A stretch of DNA of 64,000 nucleotides from Desmodesmus armatus (lineage: Eukaryota; Chlorophyta; Chlorophyceae; Sphaeropleales; Scenedesmaceae): the NCBI GenBank assembly GCA_007449985.2, contig VIIQ02000600.1:186001-250000 (forward strand), in the 5' to 3' direction. The notes below the pieces were generated by a model, which worked only from the letters and a program-made list of their open reading frames with translations, did not search any database and was not told the origin of the DNA. The translations under genes and the position numbers were made by a program. Shown in pieces: positions 57,849 through 64,000 of the stretch; positions within the stretch are counted from its first letter, which is position 1; each line of letters opens with the position of its first letter.

Positions 57849-60800
57849 GTTGGGCTGTGCTGATGAAGTCTTATTGATTGGATATACTAAACCTAACAAA
57901 CAACCTTGCAGACACGCCCTGCTTGCACAGAGATGCTGCAGACATGGCGGGAGTAGATGGCATAGCTTGTCTGAACGAGTGCAGGGCTGCAGACGACCTT
58001 GTGACAATATGAGATGAATATGATCGACGGTGATAGCAAGACCACGATCAGCTGCAACGATCGAAATGTCTCCGACACTTGCAACCAAACTGACAAGGCC
58101 GCTGAACCCTGCCAAAACGATACTCCAGCTTACTATGGAAGAAAAGTACACCATTCACCCCTCCATGCATTGCCTGTTGGTCTGGCGAAGTTGACTAATT
58201 CTGACCAATGCATGTGCCTTCTTCAAATTGCAATTGAACTGTCCACCGCCAGTCATCGCCGTCTGTTGTGCTTTTGATTGGGCCTGCCACCTCCTTGCAG
58301 CCTTGCAGAAGCCAGGAATGGACGTTCACCTGACCCCAACCCAGGCGTGAACCCAGGGGTGCCACCCCTGGGGTGTGTTTGGCTCGCTGCCACCAGTGGC
58401 TGCACCAGAAGGCATGAACCCAAACTTTGTCTTTGCAGTGCTCCACGTCACAGTACTAACTGGACCACAGTGTCCACACCTTCCACCACCTCATACGGAT
58501 CCATGCAAATGCTTGGGACAACCACAGCCGAGCGGCATGCATTGGCAGCGGCAGGTCACCTGCAGGGTGCTGCACAGTGTGTGGGCTGTGCAGATGACGA
58601 CAGACAGGCCAACAAACAGGGCCTCATTGAGTAGACAGGCCCTGGCCAGGGGAGCATGACATACTATGATAGTTGCAGCTCAATGAGATAACAGTCACTT
58701 CGACAATACATCCCTACAGAACGCTGCCTCACAGTGTGTTGCACATGAGGGTATCAAACCACTGCTGCAACTACAAGGAGTGTTGCAACAATTGTAACTA
58801 CTTTGACAACTTTAGCGGCTGCAACCCTGACTGATTGCGGCCCTTAGGCCATTCCAACCCCTTTCGTGGGTGGTGACGAGGCCATACACCAAGGATGTTG
58901 CACTCATGGCTCAAACTGTGTTAGGTCCAGGGCTTTCCCCGGCAAAACAGCACGCCTCAGCTCCACATGCAAGGCATTGCACCAGCATCGTCGCTAACTT
59001 GGACATTGGCGGCACACAACAAGAACTGCAACCGCATGTGGTGCGCACAAAAAAGCCCACCGGGACACAAGATGATGGAAGGCAGGAACCGACGGCAGGC
59101 ATGCACGCTGTGATGACAACAGAACCAAGCAAATAAAATCACCACACAATAACGTTGCTATGCACAATCATCAGGCTGCAGCAGTAGGGCACCCGATGCC
59201 ACTGTGACGACAGGGTTCAGCAAGGCCGGCTAGCGGTGAGCCTACACAGGCCTGTGCCAGCAGCAAACGTGCACTACCTGAAGTAGTGTATCTTCACGTC
59301 CACAGGAACAGTTGATCCCGGCCATATCAGCCAGCACTGCGCCCAGTAAATCCAGTGAACTGGGTCTTCAGAACGAGCCAACTTGCGGCTGCGACCAGTG
59401 CATTGCAGACCGCTTGAGGCTCAGCTCTGCGTGCACCTGTAGCGGGTCAAGTGCACATTATTTGAACCTTGGCCAGCGCTGCCTGTATGACCTCCACACA
59501 CTGAAGTGCAACACAGTGAAGACGCCACCTGTGACGGGTGAAGTGCCGTGCTGATGCACAGCATGTGAAATGCACAGCTGCAGTCAGTGCCGTCTACTGC
59601 GAAACAATCACACTGAGGAAACAACTAAAATCATGAAGGCAACCACGAAAGCCTCTTGATCCCGACAGCAGGCCCAGGCATCCTTCAAATATATCACCAT
59701 GGGGTCACTTGTTGCACGGGCTCACGACGTACGTCTTGCTTCGGGCGACGACCACCACCGCGCGCCTGCATTATCGGCGAATTCTGCTGCCGAGAGAAGG
59801 CATGTCGCGTTGCCCATAAGCACAACCCATTTCAAATATATTTGTGCCAGTGCGTTTGGCACTTTTCAACAAACAAGTGCACTTGCGCCACAGCAGCAGC
59901 TACGAACACATCCCGCTTCCAACGCACCCGCGGGTGCGGGGCCTGCGACCAAACACCGTAGCATCAGGATCATGCCCACAACAGAATGCAAGTCAGTACT
60001 TCATTGTTGCCATGACCGGCAGTCCCTGGAGCCAGCACAGCGGTGCTTGTTGACATGCTTTACGGGCGCTAGTGGCCAGTGGCACACTCCACTCAACGTC
60101 ACCATTAGCAGCAAGATCACGGGCTGAGGAATGCTCAGGCCTGACGCCCCTTGACACCAGGGAGGAGACCAGAAAATGCTCAGATGGCATTGTCGCCATT
60201 GCCAATCGTCATACGTGAAGGCACAACTGCAGATGCAAAGGAGATTTCAGTTGCATGCCGAAGACATGGCCAGCTTGCCGTCTGTGGCAGCAAACTTGGT
60301 GGCGCCACCGGGTGCTGAAGCACATACCAAACACCGTCCTTGATAGGATCGCACTACAACTTAAAGAAAGCATGCCATGCGATGTTCAGCCGCAAGCGTG
60401 TCAAACAACCACACAAGTCTATGCGCAAAGGCCGTCCGATGGGCTGAATCATGTTGGAGGATACTGTGGAGGCCGCCTCCGCGGCGGCGCTGTCACAACA
60501 AATAGCAGCAGTGAAACCGTTGCACTTTTGTAAAGAGCAATCAATCACGTTGACCACACCAGTGCAGTGCTGCTTCATGCAAGCCGCCCATTGGCTTGCA
60601 AGCGACTCGGAGGGACTCCAGCATGCCGCACTGCATGACATCCCTCCCCCAATAAGTCAAAGCACGACAAGTCAGAAAACCGGAAGTCCAAACGTACTCT
60701 ACAACATGATGACTGCAAGTTGTCAAGGCGGGGCTGAAGGCCCCGTAACGTAGCAAGGTGATGCAACACTCAACCTGCAGGAAGGGTCAAGTCCTTTGGG

Positions 60801-61198
60801 AATGCACCACAAATCAATTCACAACACTCTACCACACTCTCTTCTCCCCCTAGTCCGGAATGGGGACAATCACAACAGCACCCTTGCAATGCGAAACAGC
60901 TGTCGCATTGGCTGATGTGTAGTAACAGGTTCTGCACCAAGCAAACTGCTGTTGCTGATGGTCTGCTTCGTCCCAGCTGGGGCAAAACCAATCATCGGTA
61001 GGGACCATGGACTTGACAGGCGCCAAAGGCATAACACGAAGCAACTGCACACGGCACTCATTATCCGAAGGTGTATAAAATCATGCTGCCAAAACACTTG
61101 TACGAGTGTTTAAACACATGATCAACACATGTGTTGTTGTACACAATCAAACATAGCAGCCAAATAGATGATCTTCGCGATCGGGCACCTTGGTATTG
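57849..61198. other. Intergenic region without recognised genes
   Basis: The largest open frame with a real ATG (59699-60127, +) has no family resemblance and sits in a CpG-rich patch at about 59700-60000 that could instead be a promoter-like island. Nothing else can be supported. Confidence 0.45.
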
Positions 61199-63497
61199 CT
61201 ATGGAAACGCATCCTTCAGCAGCGCGCCTGCGCCTGCATCACACCAAGCTGCCAGGGACGGAGCTGCGTCCAGCTGCTGCTGCTGATGCCGCTTGAGCTG
61301 TGCAGTCGTGTCCTTGTGTGGGTTGTGGTCACGCATCCCTGCGCCCTTGTGCGTGACCATCCCTCGCATCCTGAGCTGCTGCAAGACAGCTGGGGACAGG
61401 CACTCCTGCAGTGTTGCTGCATTGCCAGGGCGCGGTGCTGCAGCATGTAGGGCAGTGCGGGCTCGCTTTGCAGGCCTGATCGAGGCCAGAGAGCTGCCTG
61501 CAGCTGCTACACGGGCACCTGCAACACATGCAGGGCTGGCTGCACAGGCAGCAAGCTGAGCCGCCCCGTGCCCTGCAGCAGCAGCCCAGCCTGCAGCTCC
61601 TGCTGATGCCGTGGCACAGCCTGGCGCATTCAGGCTGCCGGGAAGGGGCTGCTGCAGCTGGTAGTGCTGACGCTGTGCGGCTGTGGCTTGGTCACTGCCT
61701 GCATAGATGTCATCTGCCAGCGGCTGTTGTGGCTGCACCGGCCCAGCCTCAAGGACCAGCCGTGGCCAAGAGCACCCCACTGCAGCACTCCCTCGCTCTC
61801 TGCTGCACAGTGCCTCCATCCTGAGCCAGTGCAGCCTCTCCTGTTGTCGCTTGAAGGTGTCGCTGCTGGCCCCAAGCAGCTGCGAGCTGTGCCGCTGACA
61901 GCACTGCAAATCCAGCCTGCGCCGGCTCATGCGCTGACCAGCTGTTCATGGGGCACAAGTAGTGGAAGCTGCTGCTGCTGCTGCTGCTGAGGGCTGAGCA
62001 GATGGTGCTGCCGCCTCACCACCATGCGGCACATCATCTGCGCCCCTGTCAGCTGCTGTGACAGCAGCAGACTCTGCTCGTGGTGGGGTACGTGATGCAG
62101 CCGACGTGCGCGCGGCTGCATCACCTACCCCACCAGCAGCCGCAGCACCTCGTGCCTGAGTTGCGCGTGCCTTCTTGCACGGCACACCACAGCCATTATC
62201 ACCCTGGCCCCGCAGGCACTGCTGCTGCTGCCGCTGCTGCCGCCTCTGCCTTTCGTCCCGCCTTTCCTGTGCCCCCTTACGCTTGTTCATGTACCCCTCC
62301 AGCACCTGCTGGAACCTTTCCCTCTGCAGCACCTGCTGGTTCCTGTACCTGGGCGAAGGCGGTCTGCGCTTCTGCTGCTGCTGCTGCTGCTGCTTTTTCT
62401 TCCTCAATATCCTCTGTGCCCTGAGGCTCTCATACCCCTGCCCCCCAGGCACTGCTGCTGTTGCTGCTGCTGCATGGTTGTCTGTGCCTTGCGCTTTGCA
62501 GCCAGCAGCAGCTGCTGGCGGGCCTTGGGGTACCTCTCCCACAGTGGGCGGCGCTTCTTGCCTGCTGCATCTGCTGCCACAGGGCTCATTGACTCGATGG
62601 GGGCGGCTGCACCATTTCTAGTGCTGCTGGAGACACCCACAAGCAGCTGCAGCTGTGCTTCTGCTGCTGTTGCTGGCAGGGGGCCTCCAACTGCCTCTGC
62701 TGCTGAAGGGGGTGATGCGGCTTCATCACAGCCACCAGCTGCCTCTGCTGCTGAAAAGGGTGATGCGGCTTCATCACAGCCACCAGCTGGCAGTGTGGGG
62801 CTAGCCAGCTGGTCACCACCAGCAGCCCGTGACAGCTCCTCGTGCTGCTCTGGCAGGGTCTTCCTGCGAGCAAGTGGGAGGCTGCTGCTTGTGCTGCTGC
62901 TGGCGCTGAGCTTCACACCCAGCTGCTGCAGCCCTGTTGGCAGCAGCTGCAGTGGTTGCGGCACCAGATCTGGCATGGCGTGCTGCTGATGCACTGGGGC
63001 CATGCGCAGCAGCTGCAGCAACTCATGAAGCGACGGCTCTGGTGCAGCAGCTGGCACCAGCCCTGGGGCCTGAGCTGCACCACTGACATGACCGCTGGAC
63101 AGGCCGCTGTTGCTGACTGCAGGTGCGGCTGTGGCTGGGTATGGGGCCGCTAGCACCAGTCCTGGCCTAGCTGCACCAGCAGGGCTGCTGCCCATCTGGC
63201 CAGCACGCTGCACTCCCTGTGCTGCCGCAGCTGGGGAAACCATCTCAGTGGTCTGCAGTGACAGCTGTGCGGGTGCTGGAACTGAGCGCTGCTGCTGCCA
63301 TGTGTGCTGAGGCTGCTGAGGGGTCTCGCCTTGTCCTGGGCGCAGAGCAGCTTGCTGAGGCTCCAAATCCTGCTGCCCTTGTGGCTGCTGCAGACGCTGC
63401 TGCTGCTCCCGTTGCTGGATTCGCTGCTGCTGCCGCTTCCAGCGCAGGACAGGGTTGACCAGTCGCCTGCCTGGCAGGGCCCGCCGTGCTCCTGCTG

Positions 63498-63536
<39 letters not shown>

Positions 63537-63822
63537 GCGGGGAGCTGCCTGGCAGGGCCTGCTGTGCTGCTGCTGCTGCTGGTGATGAGCTCTCTGGCAG
63601 CTGGTGGGGGCTGGTTCTCAGCAGGCTGCTGACTGTTGGCAGTGCTGGCAGCTGCACCAGGCTAGATGCCCCTGGCGACTGCAGCTGCACGGCACCAGCC
63701 TCAACTTGCGCATAGGTGGCAGCAAAGCAGAGAAATACAGCAACAGATACAGCAGTGTCAGCGCTTGAATTTTGACTGCGCCCCAACCAGCAGCACCTCT
63801 GCTGCCTTGGCGTAAAATACAT
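61199..63822 (-). CDS. Gln/Ala-rich protein of unknown function, with frame break
   Basis: On the minus strand a long open frame runs from an ATG at 63822 to the C6 run at 62441-62446. There the coding signal moves to the next frame (GGQGYESLRAQRILRKKKQQ...). A TGA at 61948-61946 interrupts the new frame, but a phase 0 GT-AG intron (donor after 62033, acceptor before 61903, 129 bases) removes it. The frame then stays open to a TAG at 61199. Adding one base at the C6 run makes the total 2496 bases (831 residues). Visible features are poly-Gln and poly-Ala tracts, two tandem acidic repeats (GGCDEAASP(F/P)SAAEA) and basic segments (KKRRPLWERYPKARQQLL, YMNKRKGAQERRDERQ). No domain is recognised; the basic and Gln-rich composition suggests a nuclear protein. 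The true start is uncertain and could lie in an exon beyond 63822. Confidence 0.5.
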
Positions 63823-64000
63823 TCGCAGAGTGCAGATATTATTTCGAGTCCCGTCAATTGTTTTCTGCTGTTGTGACGGCCAAGATTCATGTTGCCAGGC
63901 TCCTGCTAGTGCTGCTGCTGCTCCCTGCTATGTGACACCATATGTGACACGATCTCACAAGTATACTTGCCGCATGCACTCTGTGAGGTGCCACACAGTT
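63823..64000. other. Window end, upstream of the Gln/Ala-rich gene
   Basis: The segment could contain the promoter or a first exon of the minus-strand gene (an ATG at 63890-63888 opens another frame). Not enough sequence is present to decide. Confidence 0.3.

Noticed and set aside
57849..58154. Upstream extension of the GNAT-like gene with a hydrophobic N terminus
   Set aside because: The codons there (ATA, TTA, GTA) are unlike the gene's usual G/C-ending codons. A start at 57848 fits better, though the longer form is not excluded.
59699..60127. 142-residue open frame with a genuine ATG
   Set aside because: No family resemblance, no splice or poly(A) context, and location in a CpG-rich patch where open frames are longer by chance. 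Not listed as a gene.
61946..61948. In-frame TGA as a selenocysteine codon
   Set aside because: The context is a low-complexity Ala/Ser tract without redox motifs, and a phase 0 GT-AG intron removes the codon.

Overview
This looks like nuclear DNA from a green alga, most likely a chlorophyte of the Chlamydomonadales/Volvocales (a Haematococcus-like genome would fit, but the species is not established). The evidence is intron-dense genes with GTGAG/GCAG-type splice sites, plant-type protein architectures, long Gln/Ala-rich linkers encoded by (CAG)n and (GCN)n tracts, TGTAA motifs downstream of stop codons, and TG/CA-rich noncoding DNA broken by short CpG-rich patches. There are no bacterial operons, CRISPR arrays or recognisable transposon genes. 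Gene models were built by hand from splice-site phase and protein family resemblance; exon coordinates are given in each entry.

Layout, left to right. 213-1314 (+): 3' exons of an RbgA/YlqF-type circularly permuted GTPase, cut by the window edge. 4970-6550 (+): a BTB-like algal protein with a Gly/Tyr-rich segment. 8760-21461 (+): an 18-exon KDM3/JMJ25-type JmjC histone H3K9 demethylase with two cysteine-rich zinc modules and an intact Fe(II)-binding triad. 27593-23820 (-): a secreted protein with two six-cysteine modules made by an exon-pair duplication. 40139-31567 (-): a CAMK-like protein kinase with a possibly lipidated N terminus and a tail of about 1,300 residues. 40503-42675 (+): dehydroascorbate reductase, divergent from the kinase. 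43999-54682: four tandem intron-containing histone H3 variant genes. 57848-56330 (-): a GNAT-like protein with a large insertion. 63822-61199 (-): a Gln/Ala-rich protein of unknown function.

The most interesting content is the H3 cluster. All four copies share the same four-exon structure, but their N-terminal tails and loop 1 differ sharply. None keeps the threonine of the canonical FEDTN motif. Copy 4 has a one-residue-longer loop 1 and a tryptophan at the canonical RFQ phenylalanine, both centromeric H3 (CENP-A/CenH3) hallmarks. Copy 2 is a pseudogene (frameshift plus stop), and copy 3 has lost the normal splice acceptor of its third exon. A demethylase for H3 lies about 23 kb away on the same segment; any functional link is speculation.

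A second theme is tandem duplication across splice sites. KDM3 introns 4 and 11 and a kinase intron carry decayed copies of the neighbouring exon edge, and in the secreted-protein gene such a duplication has become a repeated protein module. Three genes also show an apparent single missing base next to G/C runs or repeats in low-complexity exons. In each case adding one base makes the summed exon length divisible by three, so consensus error is a serious alternative to real frameshifts.
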